A stretch of 64,000 nucleotides of DNA from Bisporella sp. PMI_857 (Eukaryota > Ascomycota > Leotiomycetes > Helotiales > Helotiaceae): the NCBI GenBank assembly GCA_021307315.1, contig JAJSPD010000112.1, forward strand, positions 1-64,000, given 5' to 3'. Of the stretch, positions 48,245 to 59,266 are shown piece by piece. Below the pieces are notes generated by a model that worked only from the letters and a program-made list of their open reading frames with translations, was not told where the DNA came from and made no database searches. How positions within the stretch are numbered: position 1 is the first letter of the stretch; each line of letters begins with the position of its first letter. A program made the translations under genes and the position numbers.

Positions 48245-49580
48245 CTTCGTGACACCCGTACTTTCTACTTTGAAGAATTTCATAGTGAAGAATATGCCGA
48301 AGTAGTCTGGAGACGAGATCAGGATTAAAGGAAAGAAATGCTATTCTCTAGGTCCCCTACGCGGCGACAACCATGTATGTACACTAATATGGCGAGACAA
48401 GAACGTCCCTGTGTAGTTCTTAGCAGGATGTCCCTTATGATTGTCTCTCGTCACACTTTCTTCGGAAGTGTGCCAACTTTACTGACATCTTTTGGCATGT
48501 TTATTCCCTCATGTTAAATAGCCTATCCGAGCTATAAGAGAATTATTGCCACAATCTATCACGTTAATTCTATACAATGGAATATTCAACCGGGACATAA
48601 AATAAGCCTCCACCTCCCAGCAATCTGAAGTATCCATCGCAGCCTGCTGTACCTGGTTGTCTCACAGGCCTGATCCCACTGAAGCTCAAAGTGGCCCACA
48701 CTAGTCTGTTGTATAACGTAGCTATGTATAGTGAAAAATAATACACAAGATGATTCCAAATGTTTAGCTATAGACAAGGGAGCACGCGTTAGACTTGCTT
48801 CCTATTAACTCAAATGAGTCTTTACCAAAACTTTATCATATAATGCAGAATTAACAACAACTAGAATAATATTCGTAATACGCAGACTTTGTTTGCTATT
48901 TATATTCTTTACAATAATAGCAGCGCCCAACAGTCTTCTTTCACATTGCTTAATACGTAGCCTTTGATGTAACAGGACAATTTACAACAACTGTAGTCAC
49001 CAAACTTGGACTATGCATCCCCAGATATGGCCTATATTTAGAGTAACGCCAGCTGATGAACTGCTCTCAGATAAGCAGACCTGCAGATGCCTTGCAGGAG
49101 CCTCTCTGTGCTCCGCCATCAGTTTCTAATAAACATCATGATAGCTGTTCTACTTGCAACTTTACTTATTAGAAATTCACTATTCCCTCAAGGGGTCATC
49201 TCGGATACTCTTCGTTAATCATAAACCGGTTATGGCTGCAACTCTGCTAATCGCCAGTAAGGAGTAGAGTCCCCAAAAACACTCTATCTTCCGCCTTGTG
49301 TAAGTTTATACTTGTGACCGCTGGCAAGCAAGGCTGACTAAATTATGGCTTTTAAGCTTTACACCGTCTACGGCTTCCCTGATTCTTTTTTTTCCAGCAG
49401 CATCTGTATCCTTATCTAACTTTTAATTCACCCTGTCCTATGTCTGCTTCTGACCTTGTTAATGTTCACTCATTCTTACTATTGTGTTATCGAACGCTGA
49501 GACCCACTCAGATATATAAGTGTATGCCGAAGTGTTTCCTCTAATTCTCCTCAACTACGCTACCTGTTAGACAGAAACTT
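48245..49580. other. AT-rich intergenic region
   Basis: No gene recognised. Poly-T and AT-rich tracts are common near 48830-48960 and 49385-49400. The last ~100 bases are pyrimidine-rich and precede the ATG at 49581. Confidence 0.5.
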
Positions 49581-51355
49581 ATGCAACAGTCGGCTAACCA
49601 TACTCCTTCAGCAAAGTTAAAGAGTGATGACAGCTTACTCATTAGGACCGAGCCACCTCTAGACTCCACAACTTCCTATTTTACAATAGCAGCAGCTAAT
49701 GGCCGCCCGAGACGTCTACCAACAACACATCGCGACTTCCCAATTGGTAAAGCTGCACCCAAGATTCTCGCTTCACTAGTCTCACTAGCTCTATAGTTAC
49801 GCTAATCATCATGAGAAATATCAAGGGCAAAGAGATAGGCAAGCTCAATATCAAGGAGACCCCTTCTCTCTTCGCTCCTCCCAGCTCTCAAAGCATCTCT
49901 CGCTCTCAAGCGCCTTCTCTTCGTCACAACCATTTCATTAAAAACAACGACGAATATGATGACGAATTTATTGAAAACAGCCCTACATATGCCAACAACT
50001 TTCGACGCATGATGGATCATCTCGCCACAAATGGCAACGATCTTGTTGGCCAAGATAAAGTTAATAATGTGAATAACATTCGACCTAAGTTCAATCCTCC
50101 TTCCACCCAAGGCAACAATGTTGCTATGAATAGCAATCAACAAAATATCGAGCCTCCTCGTACCAACACAAATGCCATTTCCATTAATAACACCCATGAA
50201 AAGGCATCACAACTCTCTACAAACGACAAGGCTGACGACAAGACCAACAATGTACCCGTCGCCAATGATAGTCAACAAAGTATCAGCCCTGGCTCACGAA
50301 AGGTCACTCAGAGTCGAATTGGGACTGGTCGTCGCTACATGAACGATGATGTTCCAGTCTATGGTGGCAGCAGCATCTACGACAACACTAGCTATAATGG
50401 CTTAGAGAAGGACTATTCTGATGACTCTCCTCGCCCTGTGGTCTTAGGATATAATACTAGATACGTGGGTGAATCCACTAGGAGAAACGATGTTTACCAT
50501 GGCCTGCCTTCTTCGTTCCAAGACTACAATGATGAAGATGATGAAGAAGGTTCTGAGATCTTTGTCCAACGAGGCAGCCAAACCCCAAGTACTCCCAAGG
50601 CTCGTCATTTCCGAGTTACAAAGCCGATGTCCGCCCCAGTCCGCCGTTTCTCCCGCGCCGATCTCATTCCTCAAGAGGAAGAGCCTACACTATTACGTCA
50701 CCCGGCCCGTCGTCCAGATGTATCTAATTTTACGCCTTGCGCTCACGGCCGCATTGCGATTCGTGAACAAGTTGAGCTTCGTCCCTCCCGGCACTCCGGA
50801 GTCCGTAATGAATGGGATACTCATAATCCACCTGAATTTACTGATGCCGATGACCTCCCCAGTGCTTTCTTTCAGAAGCGTGACATCGACCGCCCAGCTG
50901 CCGGTTCAGGAACGAAGGTAGCTAAGCGGGCTAATGGTCCTAACGACCCTGAAAATATTGAGATCGTCAATCTCTTTGACGTTGAGCGTAAATCCTGGTC
51001 CAAGATCGCGGACATCCTCAACGACAAGCGCATAGCCGACGGCCGCGTCCCAAGCCTCACCCCCAATGGCTGCGTCCTGAGATATAATCGAACTGCACCA
51101 CTTTTTTATAAGTCGCGTGGTCAGGAGTTCATCCCATTGAAGTATCGCAAGAAGGGCGCAAAGCCTGGTGAAGCATTTCAAATTAAGGACCGTTTCTTGG
51201 TGGATTGGACTCCTGAGAAGGACAGTGCGCTGATTAGTACTGTCCGCGAGTATGAGGCACAGAAGTGGGAGACTGTTGCTCAATTACTTAATCGGGAGTT
51301 TGTCGTCGATATGTTTACTGCGAAGAACGTAGCTGCTCGCTATCCAGTCCTTTGA
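49581..51355 (+). CDS. Uncharacterised protein with two SANT/Myb-like helical repeats
   Basis: A long frame runs from an ATG at 49811 (514 aa). A 71-codon frame just upstream (ATG 49581) can be joined to it in frame by a 50-nt intron at 49747-49796 (gtaaag...ctatag), giving a two-exon gene of 574 aa. Without the splice the upstream frame would be a uORF ending 12 bases before the ATG. The first ~330 residues are Asn/Ser/Gln-rich and probably disordered. The C-terminus carries two Myb-like three-helix segments: around NLFDVERKSWSKIADILNDK, and VDWTPEKDSALISTV followed by YEAQKWETVAQLLN, both with the spaced Trp pattern. DNA or chromatin binding is an inference. I do not recognise the protein; it may be restricted to related fungi. 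Confidence 0.7.
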
Positions 51356-51890
51356 AGCTGGGTCGCATGGTGTAGTTGGCATAGACATGGTGAAGTGGAA
51401 GGTATGAAGTGAAATCCGTAGAGTTTAACTCGGATTTCCAAGAGATATGCTTGGCTGTACTGGGGGATCCTGGGTTTTGCGTTGCCTTATTTCATGGATG
51501 ATGATGGGAGTGCTTTGCTCGCGACAATTTACGCATTGCGTTGGTTTCTACAAAAATGGTGGGTTAGTTCTTACGAGAGGCGTTTGATTATACATTAAAT
51601 AGAGTATTGATTTCTTAACACAACCTCTAGACTCCCAATGTGACAATGATGTGATGTGACTGCAAAAATGAGTTTGTAAATATTGTTATTGTCTCGCCAA
51701 AGCCCCTATTGAGAGCTCCGTGAATCGCCAAGAGACACAGCTAGTCCCGAAAAAGCTTAGCAGGAAGATATATAAGATCATGACTTCGCGTCTAGACGCG
51801 TAGAGTGCTTTTCTGGCAACGCGTCAGCTTCGCTCATCTCCAGCACCGCGAGCCTCATTCTCTGAATTTTGGAGAACTTGCTTAGCTACA
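51356..51890. other. Intergenic region upstream of the LSH-type remodeler
   Basis: 3' UTR and promoter sequence; nothing further recognised. Confidence 0.5.
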
Positions 51891-54625
51891 ATGAGTTCAG
51901 TAACTACTGAATCCTCCGAGACGCGTCTCCCAGAAAGCGCACCATCTTCACCACCAGAAACCTCCCCCGACTCCCTAAAGATGGAGGACTTTACAACCGC
52001 AGAAGAGAAGGAGATGCTCGAGATCGAAACCCGGACCGCGATAGAAAATGAGAAGGCAGAGGAGCGGCGGCGGAAGAAGCTCTTGCAGAAACGGAGGAAG
52101 GGGCATGAGGATACGAAGGAGGAAAGAGAAGCGAAGGCGCGAGAGCTAGACAACCTGCTGAGGAAGACGGAGGTCTTCAGTCAGGTGCTGACGAAGAAAA
52201 CGGAGGTTCTGGGCAGGGTGGGGAGCGGGTTTGATGGTAAGGCGCTGGGTGAACATGATCTGGAGATGGCGAAGCAGCCAAAATGCATGGTGGGCGGCAC
52301 GATGCGACCGTATCAACTGGAAGGCTTGACGTGGATGTATGAGATCTGCCTGCAAGGCATGTCTGGGATTTTAGCAGATGAGATGGGGCTGGGGAAGACG
52401 ATACAGACTATCTCTTTGATCGCGCTGTTGAGGGAAAAGGAGAATTATTTAGGGCCGCATTTGATTATTGCCCCAGTCAGCACGCTTTCAAATTGGATCG
52501 AGGAGTTTGAGAAGTGGACACCCAATATCCCGGTCTTGTTATATCATGGGACCCCCGCTACGAGAAAGGAGCTGTTAAAGACGAGAATGATGAGGCACAT
52601 TAGAGATGGGAGGCCGGATGAGAAGTTTCCGGTTATTTGCACGAGTCCAGAGATTCTGATGCGGGATAACAGTGAACTTCAGAAAATATCGTGGGAATTT
52701 ATAATCATTGTATGTTTTATCGTGTCATGTATTCTTCGCTAACTTCTATGCAGGATGAAGGTCATAGAATGAAGAACTCAGAGTCGAAACTGTTCCGCAT
52801 GCTCAAGGAGTTCAAATCTGCCACTCGTCTCTTGATCACTGGCACACCTCTACAAAATGATCTCAAGGAGTTATGGTCGTTGCTCAATTTCTTGCTGCCT
52901 ATGATATTCACCAGCTGGGATCAGTTTGAGTCTTGGTTTGATTTCTCCGAGCTGCAGGACGAGGAGGGAACGGAAAAATTCCTCGAGGACAAGATGAAGC
53001 AAGATTTGATCAAAAAGATACATCTGATTCTACAACCATTGCTCTTGCGTAGGGTCAAGGCTGATGTCGAGCACATGCTTCCTAAGAAGCGTGAATATGT
53101 TCTCTATGCGCCTATGACTAGAGAGCAGACCGACTTGTACAATATCATCTCTGACAAGACCTCGGATACACGGCAGTACCTAGAAGATAGGGTAGTAGAA
53201 AGGCTCACTAGTGCCACCAATACTCCCGCTATATCGCGGAAAACTAGTCTAATGTCAAAGACAAAGAAGCCCGTGACAAAGGTAGAAGATTCAGATACCG
53301 AAGAGGATATTCCTCTTGCAATCAGGAGTCGTCCAGCTGGTGTCTCGAAAGTCAGCCCGCCAAAAAATGCGTTCCAACAAATGATGCAGAAGAAAGGAAG
53401 AGGGTGTCCTCCAAGTTCTGTGAAAGCTGGCAGCAAGCGGAAGTCGGAAATAGTTGACCATAATACACCATCTTCGAAGTCAGCAAAGTCTAGCAGAGAC
53501 TCTACCCCTGGAAGCATTCGAAGTGTACCAAGTGCCCGAAGTAGAAGAGGACGACCAACAAGGGCACGTGTCTATAAGGAGTCAGATGCATCGGATGAAG
53601 ACGATCTTAGTGATGATGAGTTTGAGCAGAAGCTGGCGGATGAGCTGGCCGAGCAAGATGTTGAATCTGATGTGGAGGTCGACCCAGAAGAAGTCCACCG
53701 AGCTAAGATTCTGGAATTAGCAAGTGAGTAAATTTTTAGTGGCGTGTAACCTAAGACTAACAACGCCACAGAGAAAGAAATATCCACCAAGAAGCTTGGA
53801 AACCCGCTCATGCAGCTCCGATTAGTGTGCAACTCGCCCCATAATTTCTTTAATCCTTGGACAGTTGATTCCGGCTTACCAGTCGACGAGTCCTTGGTTA
53901 CTTCCTCTGGTAAAATGCTTCTGCTCGATAGACTTTTGCCAGCTCTGTTCAAGCGCGGCCATAAAGTCCTTATATTTTCACAATTCAAAACACAGTTGGA
54001 CATTCTCGAAGATTATGCCAGAGATCTTCGGAACTGGAAGGTGTGTCGTATCGATGGCTCAGTTGCCCAAGATGATCGACGCCGACAGATCAAAGATTTC
54101 AATACGAATAAGAATTTCAAACTCTTTTTGCTTTCGACCAGGGCTGGTGGCCAGGGTATTAATCTCGCAAGCGCTGATACTGTGATTTTGTTTGACTCGG
54201 ATTGGAACCCCCAGCAAGATCTCCAAGCTCAAGACCGCGCGCATCGGATTGGACAGACGAGACCAGTGGTTATCTTCAGACTTGCAACAAAAGATACTGT
54301 TGAAGAAGAGCTACTACTTAGTGCAGATGCGAAGAGGCGTCTAGAGAAGCTAGTGATCAAAAAAGGTGGCTTTAAGACGATGGGCCAAAAGCTTGATAAG
54401 GAAGAAGGTATGAGTAAGGAGGCTTTACAGGCTTTGTTGCTGAAAGATGGTGAGGTGTTCAAGATCTCGGGAGGTGAGAGCATTTTGAGCGAGAAAGATC
54501 TTGAGACTCTTTGTGATAGGAGTGATGCTGCTTACGCTCGTGCGGAGAAGGGCCTGGGTAATGCGGCTGGATTTAAAATTGTGGAGACGAAGATGGGTGG
54601 GTTGATGACTACTGAGAAAGAGTAA
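51891..54625 (+). CDS. LSH: SNF2-family chromatin remodeler of the LSH/DDM1/Irc5 type, 880 aa, three exons
   Basis: LSH/DDM1 proteins slide nucleosomes and support DNA methylation and silencing in plants and animals; yeast Irc5 is the counterpart. Exons: 51891-52709, 52754-53723, 53772-54625; introns of 44 and 48 nt. The N-terminus is acidic, then a Lys/Arg/Glu coiled coil. The helicase motifs in order are: [20 protein letters not shown], Walker A DEMGLGKT (Lys169), the Walker B DEGH split off by intron 1 ([12 protein letters not shown]), [24 protein letters not shown], then the C-terminal lobe [24 protein letters not shown] and [15 protein letters not shown]. About 200 residues of low-complexity Ser/Lys-rich sequence sit between the two lobes. 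The close spacing [20 protein letters not shown] favours LSH over ISWI or SWI2. Confidence 0.93.
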
Positions 54626-54847
54626 AAGAGAAGTGACTAAATAAACATGGCGTGTGATTTAGAATAAGGCGTTGGATAGGGGAAGCTGTGGGGCAGGCGT
54701 GTATAAGTAGATATTTACCTTACGGTGCCAATGAATCATGGGAGTAAGAATTATTCACTCCAATTGTGTACTTATTGTGGCACCTGCGATCTGCAATGGC
54801 ATCGCCCACACCTAAATTTACATTTTACATCGCTCGAATACGCAACG

Positions 54848-55528
54848 ATGACTTCAGGTATAGATATCAACCTACTCATACCATACATCACCAACTTACA
54901 GCTCAAAACCGCCATCAACTTCGACAATAAGCCAACACCAACTGCATCAGAACGACCACTGATGCCTACCGAAGTTACCAAAGCCAGCAATGCATCCTCG
55001 CCTATTTTTCCTTCCTTTTCTGATCATCACCCCTGAATATTTGGCAAATCTCACCTATAGGTCTTTCTTCCCCTTCTCCCATCCAAAGATCTGCTTCATC
55101 AACCAATACCGTGCCACCCCCTCCCGACGGTTCCATCTTTCCTGAGTCCTTATTTGCAGCTGAAGATACCTCAATACGGTGACATCAACATAAAGTTCCT
55201 GGCCATGACATTCAGAGAAGGGAGGAGGTGGAGAGTGGAAGCGCTGACTTGGGAGAGTTTGAGGGAATGGATAAACGAGATATGGCCAGTTGGGATTAAG
55301 TGCATCAAGTGGGTTGTTTGTACGGAGATTGGTGAGTTGCTCTCCCCTTCGTTAGGCGAGGGAGGTCAGAGATGCAGGTTTAGAGGCATGGCTGATTGCT
55401 AGAATATAGGCCTTGTGAAGCAGTTCGAGTGGTTATTCTTGACCGTCGCTCTATATTGTGGGATGAAGCTGCTTTGGAAGAAGATTAGACGCGAGATTAC
55501 CGTTGGGTTCATTGGGATTTGGCGCTAG
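54848..55528 (+). CDS. Small orphan protein, tentative three-exon model, 171 aa
   Basis: Proposed exons: 54848-54973, 55061-55331, 55410-55528. The second intron (55332-55409, gtgagt...atatag) is solid and joins VVCTEI to GLVKQFEWLFL. The first is weak: its donor gttacc departs from consensus, but removing 54974-55060 is the one way found to skip two in-frame stops. The later exons read coherently (GDINIKFLAMTFREGRRW, TWESLREWINEIWPVGIK) and end with a hydrophobic segment (WLFLTVALYCGMKLLW) and a basic tail. It may be a small membrane-associated protein. The alternative is that it begins further downstream or is decaying. No family recognised. Confidence 0.45.
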
Positions 55529-56303
55529 GGTGCTAGGTTGTACCGGGACGGATGTGGTGTGGGATATGACGGGGTGTGTGCGAGGAAAATTGCCAGGACG
55601 GCGCGGGACAACTGGAAAGAGAGAATTCAGCAGCCGATATGTTGGGTAGGAGGCTCATTCTTAGGGAGTCATGGCACGAGCATGATATCCACTATCCGTA
55701 TTTACACCCCCTAGGCTTCGCTTCATTCAGGGGCAATCTTGGCGTAGATTTCAGAATCAGTGGTTTCTTTTTAACCACGCCAATCTATTATCTTTAATCA
55801 AGACATGCTTTCAATTTCAGCGCGGTTCGAGAACCATGATCTTGGTACACATCCCCAATATAAGGTAAAGGGGAATTTGATAAATTTCGCATCCGCCTCG
55901 TCAGCAAGGACGGTCATTGGTCAAGTCAATTCCGATTACTGAATGGACAAGCTGCAGAACAAGCTTTAAAACTCGAGGACTGAATAATAATTGATTTTTA
56001 TTAGGATAACCACCGAATAGTTCGGCAATCATAGCTTGAATTGAGGTCAAATTGCTGGACCGGACGTCCGGTTGGTGGCGTCGCTCTCGCGGGAGCTTTT
56101 CTCTCGCATCACTATTGCTTCAATAATTTCCCGAAGCAGGGGACGATACTATTGAATGGTTTAATCCTGAGAGCTCGGACTATGGAGGTCCGGCATGGAA
56201 TGATGGATTTGGATATCATATATAAGCTGGGCAGCCGCCCGAAGGACTGGATCATCCTCTAACTATCCTGCCTTGTGTTATTCACCACGTGACTCCAATC
56301 AAG
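55529..56303. other. Intergenic region, promoter side of scytalone dehydratase
   Basis: AT-rich; no gene or repeat recognised. A regulator site for melanin genes could not be identified. Confidence 0.5.
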
Positions 56304-56933
56304 ATGCCTTCGTTCACATTCTCATTCGATGATACTCCATCAAAGCCACAACTGTGGTCGAGCCCAAGGACCATCTCACATGAAGATTATCTAGAGTTGA
56401 GCGCATGCGTTTTCAACTGGGCAGACAGCTATGATGCCAAGGTTTGAAGACCTGAAGACTTGAAGCAGCAATAACACGTCTAACACATACCTTAGGACTG
56501 GGTTCGTCTTCGCAGCATCATTGCTCCAACTCTGCTGGTGGACTACACCGATATCGGCAAGCCACGCTGGGACAATATGTCCGCCGCCGACTTCATGGCG
56601 ATGGTGACCGACGAAGATTTTCTTGGTGATCCCTGTGTCAAGACGCAGCACCTCCTCGGCATGACCTGGTGGGAGCGCATCTCGGACACCCAAGTCATCG
56701 GTCATCATCAGCTCCGTGCCGCGCATCAGGTGTATACGGATGCTAGCTTGAAGGAGGTAAAGTTGAAGGGCCATAGCCATGCCACTAACGAGCATTACTA
56801 CACGAAGGTGGATGGGGTGTGGAAGTTTGCGGGTTTGAAGCCGAAGGTCAGGTGGAATGAGCACGATTTTGAGAAGGTGTTCAAGGGAAGCTATGTTGAG
56901 GTTAGTGGGAGTGATTATGCGAAGAGCTTGTAG
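56304..56933 (+). CDS. SCD1: Scytalone dehydratase of DHN-melanin synthesis, 191 aa, two exons
   Basis: It removes water from scytalone and vermelone on the way to 1,8-dihydroxynaphthalene melanin. Exon 1 is 56304-56441, exon 2 56496-56933, with a 54-nt intron (gtttga...ccttag) behind the motif ADSYDAK. Against the well-studied Magnaporthe enzyme all positions are shifted by 13: Tyr43, Asp44, Tyr63, His98, His123 and Asn144 match Tyr30, Asp31, Tyr50, His85, His110 and Asn131. The position of Ser129 is Ala142 here (GHSHATNEHY). The core is a compact alpha+beta barrel with no signal peptide, and the usual VDGVWKFAGLKP strand is intact. No polyketide synthase or reductase lies in the window, so it is not in a melanin cluster within these limits. 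Confidence 0.93.
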
Positions 56934-57948
56934 AGAGTGACAGACGTAGGAGCTACCGTATCGGCTAAAGCCACAATTCTAGTTTCGATTCTGGTCAATG
57001 TATTCTAAGCCTCTGTATGTGTGTAGTTCAGTCAGCGCAATATGATTGGTGTTGGATTTATATTCGCCTTGAAAATTATGAATGGTTGCAAAGCCAGCCA
57101 TTATCGCTGTTGTTAGAATTGCGCATGGAGGAAAACGCAACTGTTTTTTTTGTTCCGACCCGGAGACTCTCTAGAAATATATTCCCTTTAGACCAGAGCC
57201 CAGGTTTGTCATGTGCATCCTGAGGCTTCTTTGTAAATATCGTCGCTAGACTTGATATCCCAAGTGTTGGATATACAATTCGAGATCTAGGACACCTAGT
57301 GCTATTCAATGTTGAACAAAGCAACTTACTTATTACTAAACCTAACATCAACTTGAAGCCGTACAACTCATTTGAAAGACAATAAATGATATACCGTTAC
57401 TTATAGTATACGGCCATGGGGCATATTCTCTCTCCACTCCTCATGAACCTACTCTACTCCCCAATATAAATACATAACTCGAGCCCCCATAAACCCACAC
57501 TACTGCCTATATAGGAACTTTAATTTAGTTAATTTAACCCCCATGTTCCTTCCTACTACTCCTCCAAAATGCGGTTCATAGCGAGCATAGTGCCTTTATA
57601 ATGAATGAACTCACTACATTCCCCAACACTTCTCATGGACATGCTCTGCCAACCATAAAGCAACTTTATCTCCCATTCCATACCATATCTAGCACATGGG
57701 GATTGGCGCTGGCAGACATGGCCAAGTACCAAAAGAACCACTTAAGAAAGACAAACCTGCATGCGAGAAACAGACAAACTAAATATTAAATAAAGAGAAT
57801 TTATTAACGAATCTTTCTCTTCGGTCCCATGATCTAACAAAAGCTTCCCCCCATCCTTCTAATTCTGCGCCATACCTAATACCCAAATATCCCTGACACC
57901 CCTTATGAACCACGAAACCAGCAGGCATAAAAATATTATATGGGTAGC
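56934..57948. other. Intergenic region between convergent genes
   Basis: The 3' ends of SCD1 and of the next reverse-strand gene meet here. AT-rich; only short frames without protein-like features. Confidence 0.5.
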
Positions 57949-58820
57949 TTAAACCAACGCAATCCCGTTTTCACCTTGACTTCTCTCCCCAACAGGAGTC
58001 TCTGGCAGCTGAGTCTCGACACCCCTCCCACTCGCCCCAAAAACGATAGCAACCCGCTTCTTATGGTCCTTCTTACCCCTACCAAAATTAAAATTCACTT
58101 GCAACGCTACATCCTTTGGGTTACCGCCGTCAAACGCTCCAAAGAAGAAGAAGGGTCTATAACGATATGTTAGTCTCGGCCTCCTATCCCAATACGCTTC
58201 AAAGCCAAGAAGTGCAACATGTGAAGGAAGGAAAGAAAGAAAGAAAGAGAGAAGAGAAATGAAACATACAATCCAATAATCCCAAACATGAACCCCTTAA
58301 TCTCGTTGGCGTTGTTTGAATGCCAATTACCCCTTGCCACCGAGTACCCAATCACTGTGCTAGGCAGCAAAAGCCACAACAAAATTATATCCAGGACCAA
58401 CGAAAAGCCCCATATAGTCGGGGGCAGCAGAACCCCGTCCGTCCCACCATCGATGCCTCGCCTCTGCAGCTTCACGCTCACGCAAGCGCAGGCGGAAAAC
58501 GCATACTTGAGCAAGACGTAAGAGTTGCGCAGGATGCCGAGGTAAAGGAAGATCTGCTGAGCGGCGGACATCACGTCTGCGCTGGAGAGAAGGATCACGG
58601 CTACGAGGTGGAAGATGAAGGCGAGGAGCCGGAAGAAGACGGTGAAGTGGAGGGCCGTGAAGCCGATTTTTCCCTCCGCTAATTCATCTTCGTCTTCTCC
58701 CACGCAGCCCTGGTGGAATGTTGAGGCTGGGGTTGCGTCGATGAGGGTCCCCTCGTCTGTAACGGAATCCAGGGATGCCTGGTCTTCTTCTGGAACGCGG
58801 TGGTAACTCGCTGATTCCAT
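57949..58820 (-). CDS. Orphan membrane protein, 252 aa, two exons
   Basis: Exons 5' to 3': 58270-58820 and 57949-58156; the 113-nt intron (gtatgt...gttatag) contains a CTTT/CTTC tract. The start is the ATG giving MESASYHRVPEED; an in-frame Met 33 codons upstream (58919) is less likely because that leader sequence looks like 5' UTR. Four hydrophobic segments: FTVFFRLLAFIFHLVAVILL, AQQIFLYLGILRNSYVLLKY, WGFSLVLDIILLWLLLPSTV and the spliced GFMFGIIGLPFFFFG. The tail after the splice is hydrophilic and basic (GRGKKDHKKR). The arrangement resembles MARVEL-like four-helix proteins, but I see no diagnostic motif and give no function. Confidence 0.72.
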
Positions 58821-59266
58821 TTCTTTTCCTCTTTTTCTCGGTGAATTAGACTTGAGGCTGGATTTTGGGAAGTTAATTTGAGTGGTGATAGAAAGGGTGA
58901 GGTGGAGGGTATATATCAAGATGTACGTGATGAACTTTGGGGCTGTTCGATCCTTCGGGGGCAGTGTGGCGGAATCCGACGCATTGACTGACCCTTGCTA
59001 TTACCCACTGTTCAAGGCCAGGCATAATTCTGATGCTTTGACAAATGATAGCCTGTAAATCACCGTCAATTTTGAAGTTTATACTGGCACCTGTTTGATA
59101 TTTGTCACGTGTGCGCAAGCCGTTCGAACAACTTGCTCGATTAGGACGAAACACAAAATGGGTGATGGTCTTTGGTATCGATGGGAAAAAGAACGCGGGG
59201 GTTGTTTTGAATTTTATGGACTTTATGTGTCGACCTTAATCTAATTGAGCGATGTAGCGCAATATT
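58821..59266. other. Intergenic region
   Basis: The promoter of the orphan membrane protein gene and the 3' UTR of the transporter gene; nothing else recognised. Confidence 0.5.

Noticed and set aside
56041..56262. 73-codon forward frame before scytalone dehydratase
   Set aside because: No motif, and it lies in what should be the promoter of that gene.
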